Notes under the pieces: model-generated
The model's input: only the letters and a program-made list of their open reading frames with translations
The model's database searches: none
Told to the model about the DNA's origin: nothing
DNA from: Brachyhypopomus gauderio
Lineage: Eukaryota; Chordata; Actinopteri; Gymnotiformes; Hypopomidae
Assembly: GCF_052324685.1 (NCBI RefSeq)
Contig: NC_135214.1
Location: forward strand, 3,775,371 to 3,839,370
Length of the DNA: 64,000 nucleotides
Direction of reading: 5' to 3'
Part shown: one piece after another, positions 47,301 to 55,540 of the stretch
How positions within the stretch are numbered: the first letter of the stretch is position 1
How the letters are laid out: every line of letters starts with the position of its first letter
Program-made: the position numbers and the translations under genes

Positions 47301-50300
47301 GAAAGATACTCAAATAAGTAAAGAGAAAGCATAACAGAGAGAGGTGGCGAGACACCTTCAAACGAGGAGCAACCACAGAAAGCAGAGACTGGCTGAGAAC
47401 GTACAGTTACGCTGGTTTAGTCTGGGACTGACTCTGGTGCCCCTAGCAACAGCTGGGGGAACATCATCCGAGCCAGCCTTGACAGCTTGTAAAATTAAGC
47501 TCAAGAATTTTGGTAACACAACAAAAAGCATTTTATTTTACCAAAGCACTTTATTTTTGTTAATTAAATGTGAAAGACACTTTATTTTCTGTATTTGTCA
47601 TTCTTTCTTGCAAAGCAGACTGTCGTAGATCATGCAGATTTATAGATTGAAGCAGAAATTTTTATAAATCAAATCGTTTTGAATCTAATCGTGGCCCCCA
47701 AAATCGGAATCGAATCGTGAGATAGTAAACGATTCCCACCCCTAATGTCAACATTCTCTTACAACCTGCGAGAGTTCTCGTATTTCTGGACAGAACTTTA
47801 ATAACCATCTTAATAACCCTTTCCTTCACTTATTGACAGATGCACTTTCTCATATCTATCTTTCTTTTCCATCTCTTCTCTGGGAAAATACTCACTTGCG
47901 GAGGTTCCAGATGATGATCCGGGTTCCGGCGGAGTTTGTTGAGCACGGACCTTTGATGGCGTCGAGTTCACACAGTAGCTCCTCCGTCGTGTTAAACAGC
48001 GAGTAGTGAAGGATATCTTCCAGACTTGCAGCATGCTCCGACACAGGGCAGGAGAGTGAGCCAGGTCAAGGGCCAAAAAGTCATTCAGAGGTGATAAACA
48101 TAATAAGGGAACTAAAATCTTAAAGCCCTTCTCAACCAACAAGGATTGGGTTTCATTCCAGTTTCTGGTTCTGAGAACCTTGATGCCATCAAAGAAATGG
48201 CTGTTTTTGGACCAATATTTGTTGGAACTAGGGATGTGTCATCAACAGAGGAAGTGGCACAGTGCACAACAGAATTAAAAAGTAGCACCCAGACGGCAGA
48301 GTGCACAGATTACCTGCAAGCATTTTGGCCATTTGTTTCAGATATTTGTTTATATCCAAAAGGCAAGTATGGACCAATTATTGATAAGACAGATAATATT
48401 AATAATAACAACAGTACATAAAATTACAACGGATAATGAATATAATTAATATAACAATATTAGTCATGGAAATATATTTACAATTCATGTAGGCCAAGTT
48501 TAATGTAATTAACCTAACATCATTGGCCAATGTGGACAAATATGCAGCATCACTGTAGCTGAATTCAGCGCCACAGGCTCTGGGATTTGTTTTGGTGGAA
48601 ATGTGAACAGTGTTTCAAATCAGGTTCCTCATTGGTTCCCACTCCATTTAGATAAGGATATTGGTCTGCCCAGTGCATCTGAACATGGCTATAGGCACTG
48701 CAATGTGCTGCGCATTTATCTGTTCCAGGTACGTCTGCGACAGTAGTCCTACACACATAGTGTCTGCTTTCTTCGAGAACACGATGGCATCCTTCCCCAG
48801 ACGCATGGAGCCAGACTTAAAACCGTTACCATACATGCCCACAGGGACGTGGCCGTTCACCGTCTGCTTATCGTTGAAGCCAAAACTGAGTGAAAAACAG
48901 TGAAAGAGCCTCAGTTGATAAGAGTCTCAGGATCATTAGACGTCAAGAAGGCATTACAGAGGACCAATGTAGGAGAGATGTTGAAAGCAGGCAGAAATTA
49001 GAGGAACTGAAAGGAGAACACAAGGTTTTTTAAATGTGTAAATAAATGGCTTGTTAAAAGGCACTAAGACACACAAATTATCGCTAATTATATATCATCG
49101 TTCATTTTATAACACTGCCTTACATAAAGTCTGGTTAGCAAAACTTGAATAAAATGGGGCGTCAGAATAACTAGATCGCTGACAAGCCCCTTCCAGAATG
49201 AAGCTGGTGCTGCCTCCCTTGATACGTCCCCTACCTGAGCATTTTGTGCATCTTGTCATAATCCATGCCTGCTCCGTTATCCATGAAGGTGAGGCAGTCA
49301 TGGCCTTTGATCACAGTTTTATCAATCCAGAACAGCTTGGCATTGGCATCTGGGTCATAAGCGTTGTCTGAGGACAGAAACAGCTAATCACTTTTCATAT
49401 TATCCACTGTGACACAGCAAAGCTTCCTGTTTGATGAGTTTCCTCGAGTGTTTGAGATCAAAATCAGTTATAAAACGCATATGTGAAATGAAGACCATGT
49501 CCCAAAATATATCCTGCATATTCTGAAGAAGCAGTTTACATGCTTAATTTAACTTTCCTGAAACTGGTAAAAATTTAGTCATATACCTTAAATGGTGTAT
49601 GGTGGTAAAATCTTCAAAAACAGTGGAGAGGAGCTGAATATGAAGTGCTAACAGCTTTGTAGCCATCTTAGATTTAGTGCACATAGTGCAGCAGACATGC
49701 ATAGTACTGCATCTGGTGCTGCAGTAAACAGTTACAATCCATGCCAAGGCACAACTACTACACTGTACCGGGGGAGAATAAATCACCCACAGCACATACA
49801 ATCTGTAGCACTGGCGCGGCTAGATGTGATGCTGTGATTATAGTTTATATAACCGTAGAATATTGGCAAGGTAGCAACAGTTAAAAAAGCTATTTAATAT
49901 TTCATAATACTCACTATGTAGGTCAGTATTAGTGTAGCAATGGAGTATCATATCAATTAAGGCAAGCAATCAGCAGAGCAAGTAGAATTAGCAGTGACTC
50001 ACCAATCAGCTCAGCAATAGCACTGAAGGGCCAAGTATGGCTGGTGGAGTTTGAATGCAGGTAGTTTGGATTAAGCTTCAAGGGGAGAAGATCAGTAGCA
50101 TTAGGAAAAATACTTTGATACAGAGCTGGGCAATATGACCAAAAATGTTATTGCAATACATTTTTCTATATTGCTCGATCTCAATAATTATCACTATATA
50201 AAATCTGTAACAATGTCACAGCTTTTAAAGGAATGTCCTTCTTTAAAAAATGCAGACCGAATACATGCACAGAGTATGCAAATTACTCAAACCCACACTG

Positions 50301-51802
50301 ATATTTAAATTTTACATTTTGATTACCATGCCCAAATAATAAAAACCTGGCTACCATAAAGGATTTTTGTTATCTGTGCCCTGGGTCATGAAAACACTTA
50401 CATCTCAAACAATTTACTGAAACATAACCCAACAGGTGGTGGGTTAACACCAACAAAAAATGTCAATATCTCAATAACTTGTTGTTTGTCCTTGAGCATC
50501 AATTACAGCTTGACAACATCGTCTCAGATGATTACAAGTCGACTTATTATAAATACATTGTCTGAAATTAGGCCTGTGTTGTCCATGCAGTGGCACAATG
50601 ACTGGATAATGATGCCATTCGAGTAGTATGGGCTGGTCAAAGTCTAGGGCAGTTCTGTATTGACTACACACATCTGTCCAAACTGTACCACCACCACCAG
50701 GCGTGTCTGGTGACAGTAGTCGCTGATGCATCTTATATAGCTGGTATGGCACCAAACCACTCAAATCTGTCAAGCTGTCATTGTCTCAGAACGCATTGAA
50801 ACGCCGTGAGCCAATGCCACACACTAAAAGACAATGAGCCAATGAAAAGCGTCGCAATATTTGGAATCTAAGCGCAAAGCGAAACAGCGATGACCTTCGA
50901 AGCTTCGAACGTCATCAGTCACGGCACACAGGTGTATCTATTCACTCCGCTTCAGAAAAAGTCACACGCGCTCCGAAGCTTCGGTGTCATTTGTCCATCA
51001 CTACAGCCAACCATACTTTACACATTTGGATGGCTTACTCCTTGTGTTAGGCACTTACATACTGATGACACGAATCTGAAAGGCAAACATGACAGACACT
51101 CCAAATGTTCATTTAGCTATCTTTAAAGACACTTTCTAATGAATATACATCTACATAGATACACGTCGAAATAATCGGTAGCTAGATAGACAGATGGCTA
51201 AAAGTTAGGCTGGATGTTTGACACCGGCGTGAGTCAAATTAACCAAGTGACCACACGGCAGCATTTTTTGACGTCAAATGACACCGAGTTTTGCACCCAG
51301 TAAGTCAACAGAACAAACAACACACAAAAAATATCCAAATTCCTTTAAGAACTACGCAGCAAATGTATAAGACGTTAATTAGCTATGCTGACGAAAGTGA
51401 CAGGACAGCAGCGTTAATGATGAAACGAAACTGAGAGTTGTTTCGCATCAAGTCAACAAGAGATTCATATTATATTTATTATATATAAAAACAAAGTCTT
51501 CCAGAGTTATTCTATCTGGCATTTGTCCTAATTACCTAGCCAAGTAATTAATGCACCTCAGTAATAACTACGGATAAAGCGCCTACATTCGTGACAGCGT
51601 AGGCTACGTGAGTTTTTAAGTAATCCTTTTGGAAAGATGAAAGCATTTCCAACAGTGTCGTAAAACCCATCAACTAAAACGACATGCGTGGTTTCCTTCA
51701 CGCGAGGTCAGTGTAAATGCCCACATGTATCCCTAGGTCATTTCATAAGTTGTAATATCTTACCGCACTTAGAGGTATTCCTCTATCGGTATGTGCCGCC
51801 AT
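37405..51802 (-). CDS. morc3: MORC family CW-type zinc finger protein 3
   Basis: MORC3 is a nuclear GHKL ATPase that dimerises on ATP and reads H3K4me3 through its CW finger. Nineteen coding exons join in phase to 970 residues: 51802-51764, 50075-50003, 49367-49235, 48885-48662, 48055-47896, 43504-43357, 43250-43116, 42968-42852, 42373-42276, 42183-42079, 41847-41719, 41646-41575, 41468-41435, 41186-41100, 39344-39299, 39183-39120, 39010-38164, 37900-37665 and 37570-37405. ATPase motifs: ELIDNAYD (Glu35, Asn39), DNGAGM (67-72), [11 protein letters not shown] (98-108). The CW finger has W418, C421, C424, W427, C445 and C456. The tail is coiled coil and ends in the conserved [18 protein letters not shown] region. 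Introns 4 and 7 look U12-type; intron 5 carries nested transposons. The exon 14 donor could instead lie 12 bases downstream, adding VCLG. Length is near the human protein (939). Confidence 0.92.
39690..41024. mobile_element. hAT-type element in MORC3 intron 14
   Basis: The ends are CAGACCTGGGCAATTA and TAATTGCCCACCCCTG (inverted), and the element is flanked by the identical 8-bp target duplication AGTTAGAG at 39682-39689 and 41025-41032. An 8-bp duplication and CAG-type ends identify the hAT superfamily. The left part has the GGCCCG-rich phrase common in fish non-autonomous hAT copies. No transposase frame is left. A Harbinger-like piece is nested inside. Confidence 0.85.
40280..40902. mobile_element. 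PIF/Harbinger-like non-autonomous element nested in the hAT copy
   Basis: The left end GGTTTATACCTGACGCGGCG near 40286 is complemented near 40882-40900 by GACGCGGCAAGTATAAAC, giving inverted ends typical of fish Harbinger MITEs. The left portion (40290-40450) is strikingly CG-rich against an AT-rich interior. The phrase GGGTATTCCAGAAAGCGG just before it (40119) suggests yet another Harbinger fragment. Confidence 0.6.
42969..43115 (-). other. morc3: MORC3 intron 7, U12-type with GT-AG ends
   Basis: On the coding strand the intron opens GTATCCTTCT, an exact match to the minor-spliceosome 5' consensus RTATCCTT. It closes GTCCTTAAG followed 13 bases later by AG, a good match to the U12 branch consensus TTCCTTRAC at the required short spacing. 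Joining the exons in phase 0 reads YRPKIPNI then [10 protein letters not shown], as expected for the family. Confidence 0.8.
43781..44060. mobile_element. 280-bp hAT MITE nested in MORC3 intron 5
   Basis: The ends CAGGAGTCACCAAC and GTTGGTGACCCCTG are inverted repeats (13 of 14). The flanking 8-bp duplication GTGTAAGG is exact at 43773-43780 and 44061-44068. The phrase AGCTACTTCTTGGATAGC on the minus strand is typical of a widespread fish hAT family. Confidence 0.9.
44548..44888 (+). repeat. 5' LTR
   Basis: 341-base long terminal repeat containing TATTTAATGTGCG (TATA-like) and AATAAACGTTC (polyadenylation signal). Identical in length and, by eye, in sequence to 46474-46814. Confidence 0.92.
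44907..46325 (+). CDS. Unusual 472-residue ORF of the LTR element (gag-like or unknown)
   Basis: The ORF starts 18 bases after the 5' LTR with [18 protein letters not shown], a strongly basic N-terminus. It continues through a short helical segment ([20 protein letters not shown]) into a long acidic Ser/Pro/Glu-rich middle of spaced SPPPS and SDEE motifs. Near residues 325-385 an Ala/Arg/Pro-rich tandem repeat occurs (unit [18 protein letters not shown], about three copies). The end turns hydrophobic ([19 protein letters not shown]). No CCHC knuckle or capsid major-homology region is visible. Its position suggests a gag remnant or replacement; the bias to GC sets it apart from flanking DNA. 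Confidence 0.6.
   Translation: MPGYTSARKKGKKKAKRRHASSPARRSEVPDPEQEMQQDPVCACLLRQVQAAEDEEEAEYFRLAASRVWSERHGAPPLAYPAEGTFPPADLEETEPFMVGVGAFALTPPEDEFGSEDSGEGESEDEISCPSLTSAASPRSDEERETSPTPSVYSAPTMYYGEEKADTSPPPSEWSEYTEHSDEEEKEVTSPPPSWCAAPSEEGESLRSASSLLTVYKGGGSGPDSPPASESGDSDEEEPMEHSRCEDPTQSMDWSVAEEGESAMDTTPDTGARESRTGTGGASYGGHPEWGNGRRQAYGAASPYGKPGGGSRGPGRTVAARPTGSAASKRATNRAAPRAPARGTAPKRATGRAAPRAPARGTAPKRATGRATPSASAGHAASGGKRSEEAGGTPPAAASPAPGAFAPLQALPQAGSLAPGMNVCVPMFLSIPLCLPNFLFPFVPLVFHVPVCVFVNVPLFNVFSPVFPGRVY
46474..46814 (+). repeat. 3' LTR
   Basis: 341-base direct repeat of 44548-44888, preceded by the purine-rich GGCGGAGGG and followed by the CTTGT target duplication. Confidence 0.92.
48056..48661 (-). 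other. morc3: MORC3 intron 4, U12-type with AT-AC ends
   Basis: No GT donor lies between the end of the conserved exon and the first in-frame stop. Instead the coding strand reads CAGACCA then ATATCCTTATC, the canonical AT-AC minor-spliceosome donor. The 3' end reads CCCTTGAC (U12 branch) with AC ten bases later, just before TCTCCTGCC. Joining there keeps phase and aligns [24 protein letters not shown] with the human segment FNKHRQMINLAESKASL. A plus-strand frame at 48146-48421 lies inside; I do not recognise it. Confidence 0.75.
50076..51763. other. MORC3 intron 1
   Basis: Contains a minus-strand frame at 50773-50471 of unknown nature, and CTTCGAAGCTTCG / CTCCGAAGCTTCGG phrases near 50895-50985 that resemble the ends of a small hAT MITE, without a clear target duplication. 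No other feature. Confidence 0.45.
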
Positions 51803-51880
51803 CTTGAGCGCGATTTACCGCCGAAGTTCTGAACATGCGCTGCGCAGCTCGCTGTCCTGCGCACTCGACTTTCACGTCAG
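51795..51880 (-). promoter_or_regulatory. morc3: MORC3 start region and promoter
   Basis: The coding strand around the start codon reads CAAGATGGCGGCAC, a YY1-type element overlapping the initiator ATG. Just upstream, CATGCGCTGCGCAGC resembles an NRF-1 site. Both are typical of TATA-less housekeeping promoters. Inference from motifs only. Confidence 0.5.
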
Positions 51881-52220
51881 TGCACTGAACACGTTCACGC
51901 CCGTAGCAATTTATGGATATTATCTGTCAATTCGTGCTACCGTGTCAAAATGTCCCACCACAGCGCGTATATATAGATGTATACACTCTGTCCAGTTTAA
52001 TTTCAACATATTTATCTGAGTTTTCAGCAGAAGTTATGGATGTTTTGTGGAGTCCTCCAGTTGTGCATTATTTAATAGTATTTAGTATTTAATAGTATTA
52101 ATACTCATTTATAACGATTGAGTTTGTTTGTTTTTTGGGAGGAACTTTTATTGATTTCTGTTGTCTATTTAATTTAAGACCACTGCTTAATTTTTTCATT
52201 TTCACATTGTTATAATTATT

Positions 52221-52532
52221 TCAGCAATGATTATAATATGCTAGTAATCTGTCACTTTCCACTCCTATTAATAACCTGGAACATACTGTTTGATATACTG
52301 TTAACCAGGTTTTGCAAAAGATTGTTCTCAATGTTGTCCTAAGCCTCCGAAATAGCTGTTTTGAACTCTTCAACAGTGGTATACTGCTTCCCTTCAGCGT
52401 TAATCCTGTGTACCAAGATTTCCCAGAGGTTTTCACAGGCTTTAGGTCTGGGAAGCGTGCTGGCCAGTCTAGTAGATTTATTGTATGATCATTTATCCAT
52501 TGTTCCAGAATTAATACTGTAGGTAGGATCAT
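52221..52532 (-). mobile_element. Tc1-like transposase C-terminal fragment
   Basis: The minus-strand frame reads ILEQWINDHTINLLDWPARF, then PDLKPV, which is the Tc1 DWPARSPDLNPIENLW catalytic-E region, followed by a frameshifted C-terminus ending near 52230. A dead copy between MORC3 and the integrase-derived exons. Confidence 0.8.
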
Positions 52533-52590
52533 ATTAAAAATTAAAAAACGATATTTCAGCTTATCAGCATAATGTATTCAATGCACTTAC

Positions 52591-53281
52591 CTTATTGCAT
52601 TCAAATGGTTGCACAACAGTCAGTGGTTTCCCCACTTTCCGACATCCGTTGCATTCCAAGATCTAAAAATACACATTAGTTATGATACTGTGCCACTTTC
52701 TATTATTTATAAAATAAAATAACCACAAAAACCATACCCAATTTTCAACATGAACCGTCATGCCTGGCCAGTAAAACCTGGCGCAAATGGCAGCCCGAGT
52801 CTTCACGATGCCCGAATGTCCACCGAGTGGGGAGGAGTGAAACTCCCGAAACAAAACCCTGGCTTCCTCCACTGTTTTAATAGCCTTTCTTCTGCCTTGA
52901 AACCAGAGGTCTCCTTCTGAAATGGAAAGAAAACCACAAAAAAATCATAGTTTAAAGCACTTTTTGATAAATAAGTAATAAATTCTATAAAACTATCTTA
53001 CCTACAGTGTTGGTGCTAGAAGCACTTTCTGATAAGGTTACAGTCTATAAAATTATCCTACCTGCAGTGTTGATGGTGGAAGCATGTTCTGATAAGGTAA
53101 TATATAGACGATAAAATCCACAGTATTAAAGGTGGAACGAACGTATTACATAACTTGACTGACCTTTTATTTGAAACTTGGAGGCATACCGCCTGAGATT
53201 TTGCCTCTGCCATTTGTTGAAGTTCTTAGGGTATGATCCATTCATCAGAAAATGGAGCATCGTGTCCCACTTCGCCTCCAT
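52591..53281 (-). CDS. Integrase-derived HHCC zinc-binding protein (GIN/KRBA2-like), partial
   Basis: Three exons join in phase with GT-AG introns: 53281-53164 (from the ATG in GCAATGG), 52916-52738 and 52662-52591. They read MEAKWDTMLHFLMNG, then EEARVLFREFHSSPLGGHSG, then ARFYWPGMTVHVENW and ILECNGCRKVGKPLTVVQP. This is the HHCC domain of Ty3/Gypsy integrases: His in FH and GGH, Cys in ECNGC. A probable non-coding exon ends at a donor near 53453. After 52591 a donor (GTAAGTGC) is present but I find no next exon, and a Tc1 fragment follows. No integrase DDE core is seen in the window. It could be a domesticated gene like GIN1/KRBA2 or a decayed one. Same strand as MORC3, just upstream. Confidence 0.65.
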
Positions 53282-53449
53282 TGCATTTAACAGACCGTCG
53301 CAGAAAATACACTGCAAACGTCATTAACGTTACATGGGCATTTACTTGTATTTAAGAACATTGCTTTAGATTCAATGCAACCCCACCTGCTAATTTAGAT
53401 TAAACACAATATAAATGCAAAAAAAGAGGAAATACTCACCGTGAATCCA

Positions 53450-53530
53450 AGAGAAAAGAACGAGAGCAGCACGGAATTATGGGCGTGCGCTGAACACTGA
53501 CGTAGAAGTAGCATGCGCATGCGCAGTAGC
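53450..53530 (-). promoter_or_regulatory. Promoter-like region with NRF-1 motif
   Basis: The palindromic NRF-1 consensus TGCGCATGCGCA occurs near 53513-53526. It is followed on the minus strand by a probable leader exon and the donor CACGGTGAGTATT near 53447-53455. The arrangement suits a TATA-less promoter for the integrase-derived gene and argues that it was, or is, transcribed as a host gene. Confidence 0.5.
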
Positions 53531-54615
53531 CCTAGGAAGGACAGCTCGACGGGTAGCACAGATATTCAGAAAACCTGACGAAATGGTTTTAGGAACAGCT
53601 TTGTTACTTCCAGTGTTGTGCCAGTTCACAGCTTTTCTGAACTACTTTTCTGCCCCGCTCTGCTGCAATTCATCACGGGTAACGTCGTGCGGAAGCCAGT
53701 ATGTTATTAACTAGCCAGTACGTTAACTATTTTCAGCCGGACACTACGTTGCCCACAATGCATTGCGCACACCAGCGAAAACACAGGAGGGATGAGCTTT
53801 CTCTCGTTGCGTTTCAAAATAGAAAACAGATGTCACTCAGTTTTCAATGGAAAACAATTTCCAACGTTAATTGACAGTGATGTCTGCCGTTCATGACACA
53901 TAATGTGAACTAATTCACGTTCAAGTTCTTTATTTAAAAATGTGTTGCGTTCAGTTCAACGTTCACGAAAAAAGGAGCGTGTTCAATGAACGCGTTCTTT
54001 TTTGAACACAACACTGGTTACTTCTTGCGCTCATGAATATAATTTTTAAACGATAAGTTCAACCATTTTCTGACCATGGTAGGATTTGAAGGAAGTTAAG
54101 ATTGTTTTTCTCTTAGTTACGTTTATGTAGTGGTATGCTTATAGTGGTAGTCTTAGAATAGAGCTTCACTCTATAGGCTAATTTCCACACGTTTTGCATA
54201 TAATGATTTTGACTATCTTACATCAAATTACATCTACATGTGTACAAAGTTGTAAGAGCATGAAAGGCAATATATATGAAAAATATTTTTGTGTAAGAAA
54301 GGAGACACAATAATAAAAATGATCTGTTAATAATTTTATTATATCTGATAATAAAAATATCTGTTATCTCTATCACATGCAATATCGGTGCAACAGCACT
54401 GTTTATATCTCTGGGTACTATACACAATACTGTACAATATATAAACCTATATATAAATCATCTGACAATAAAATGTTAAACAAATGAAGAAAAATAAAGT
54501 AACACACTTGCACACATACAGACGTACACACACATACAGACATACACACACATACACACAAACATGGAAACAAAAAAACCTGGCATTTCCAGTATCTTAA
54601 AATATAAAATAAATG

Positions 54616-54617
<2 letters not shown>
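53531..54617. other. Intergenic, nothing coding
   Basis: Repeats of GTTCAACGTTCACG-type phrases near 53950-53990 may be part of a hAT MITE. No gene. Confidence 0.4.

Positions 54618-54689
<72 letters not shown>
54618..54689. repeat. (CA)n microsatellite
   Basis: About 72 bases of uninterrupted AC dinucleotides, with a degenerate CA-rich lead-in at 54505-54560. Confidence 0.95.
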
Positions 54690-54690
<1 letters not shown>

Positions 54691-54841
54691 TTCAATAAGG
54701 GCATATTTCACGGTCTTTTAACTCTTAATGAAAATGGAGCTGTCATAAAGTGTTTGCACTCATGAAGGTCACATAAGACCAATAGGAATGTTTTTCTTGT
54801 TCATGTTGCACAGTTAACATCAATACGACAACATTAGTGTT

Positions 54842-54996
54842 CAGAGCTGGAGTGGCTAATCGGGAGATTCGGGAGGATTCCCGATGGGCCGGCTCATGTC
54901 AATCTCTAGTTTGGGCCGATTGCGATCGAAATATAATTTTGGGCCGGATTTGCCCATGAAACTCCCGGGCTGAAAAAGTGGCCCACTCCGGCCATG
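54842..54996. mobile_element. 155-bp hAT MITE
   Basis: An exact 8-bp duplication TTAGTGTT (54834-54841 and 54997-55004) flanks ends CAGAGCTGGAGTGG and CCACTCCGGCCATG, which are inverted repeats at 11 of 14 positions. Confidence 0.85.
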
Positions 54997-55066
54997 TTAG
55001 TGTTTCATTTAGAGCTTACAGAAGATCCAGATCGTTCTGCAGTGTATGGGACTGTTCGGTCCTCTT

Positions 55067-55535
55067 TGTCAGGAATGTCACTCACGGCCGTGACCGCCAG
55101 AGGGCGCCATCACCGGAATATTGACCTGCAGTGCACACCTGACTCTAATCAGCTACTCACCACACCCTATATAAGGACTCTTCTCACAACACACCAGTGC
55201 AAAGTATGGCCTCCCTGTGTTGCATACAAAGCTGTGTTACTGTATACTCTGTCTGATATCCTGGTTACTGATCCTTGCTCTGCCCTTTTTGATATTCTCC
55301 CGTTGACTAGACCTTTTGGTACCTCTGCCTGCCGCTCTTAGACTGTTCTGGTTTTTGACTCTCTGCCTGATTTTTGACTCTCCGTTTTTGCCTTGCCCTT
55401 TTGTGCTGCTGCCTGTTAACCCTACGGGGTTGTTCCGTTTTGGGACCTCTGTTTTTTGAGTCTCTTTAATAAATACCCACATATTACTAACCTGCTAAAG
55501 GATCCTTCTCTACCCTCGGGTTCGCCACCGTTATA
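55067..55535 (+). mobile_element. Solo LTR, 469 bp
   Basis: The segment starts TGTCAGGAATGTCACTC and ends CCACCGTTATA, with the 5-bp target duplication CTCTT on both sides (55062-55066 and 55536-55540). Internal TATATAAGG (TATA box) and a later AATAAA fit the U3-R-U5 layout. No internal retroviral region is present, so it arose by LTR-LTR recombination. Confidence 0.85.
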
Positions 55536-55540
55536 CTCTT

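Larger units (their letters stand above)
43538..47744. mobile_element. Composite hAT insertion filling MORC3 intron 5
   Basis: A perfect 8-bp target duplication ATGTCAAC (43530-43537 and 47745-47752) flanks ends TAGAGGTATGCC and, inverted, TAGGGGTGGGAATCG. Both terminal regions are rich in AATCGATT-like phrases. Inside lie a second hAT MITE (43781-44060) and an LTR element (44548-46814). Removing the whole block would leave an intron of about 180 bases. No transposase frame for the outer element is evident. Confidence 0.8.

Noticed and set aside
48146..48421. 91-residue plus-strand frame in MORC3 intron 4
   Set aside because: Protein-like at a glance, but no family recognised and no splice or promoter context; not enough to call a gene.
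50471..50773. 100-residue minus-strand frame in MORC3 intron 1 as a transposase fragment
   Set aside because: I could not match it to any transposase motif; probably part of an old repeat but not supportable.
54418..54711. Cysteine/valine-rich open frames near 54.5 kb
   Set aside because: They translate a (CA)n microsatellite.
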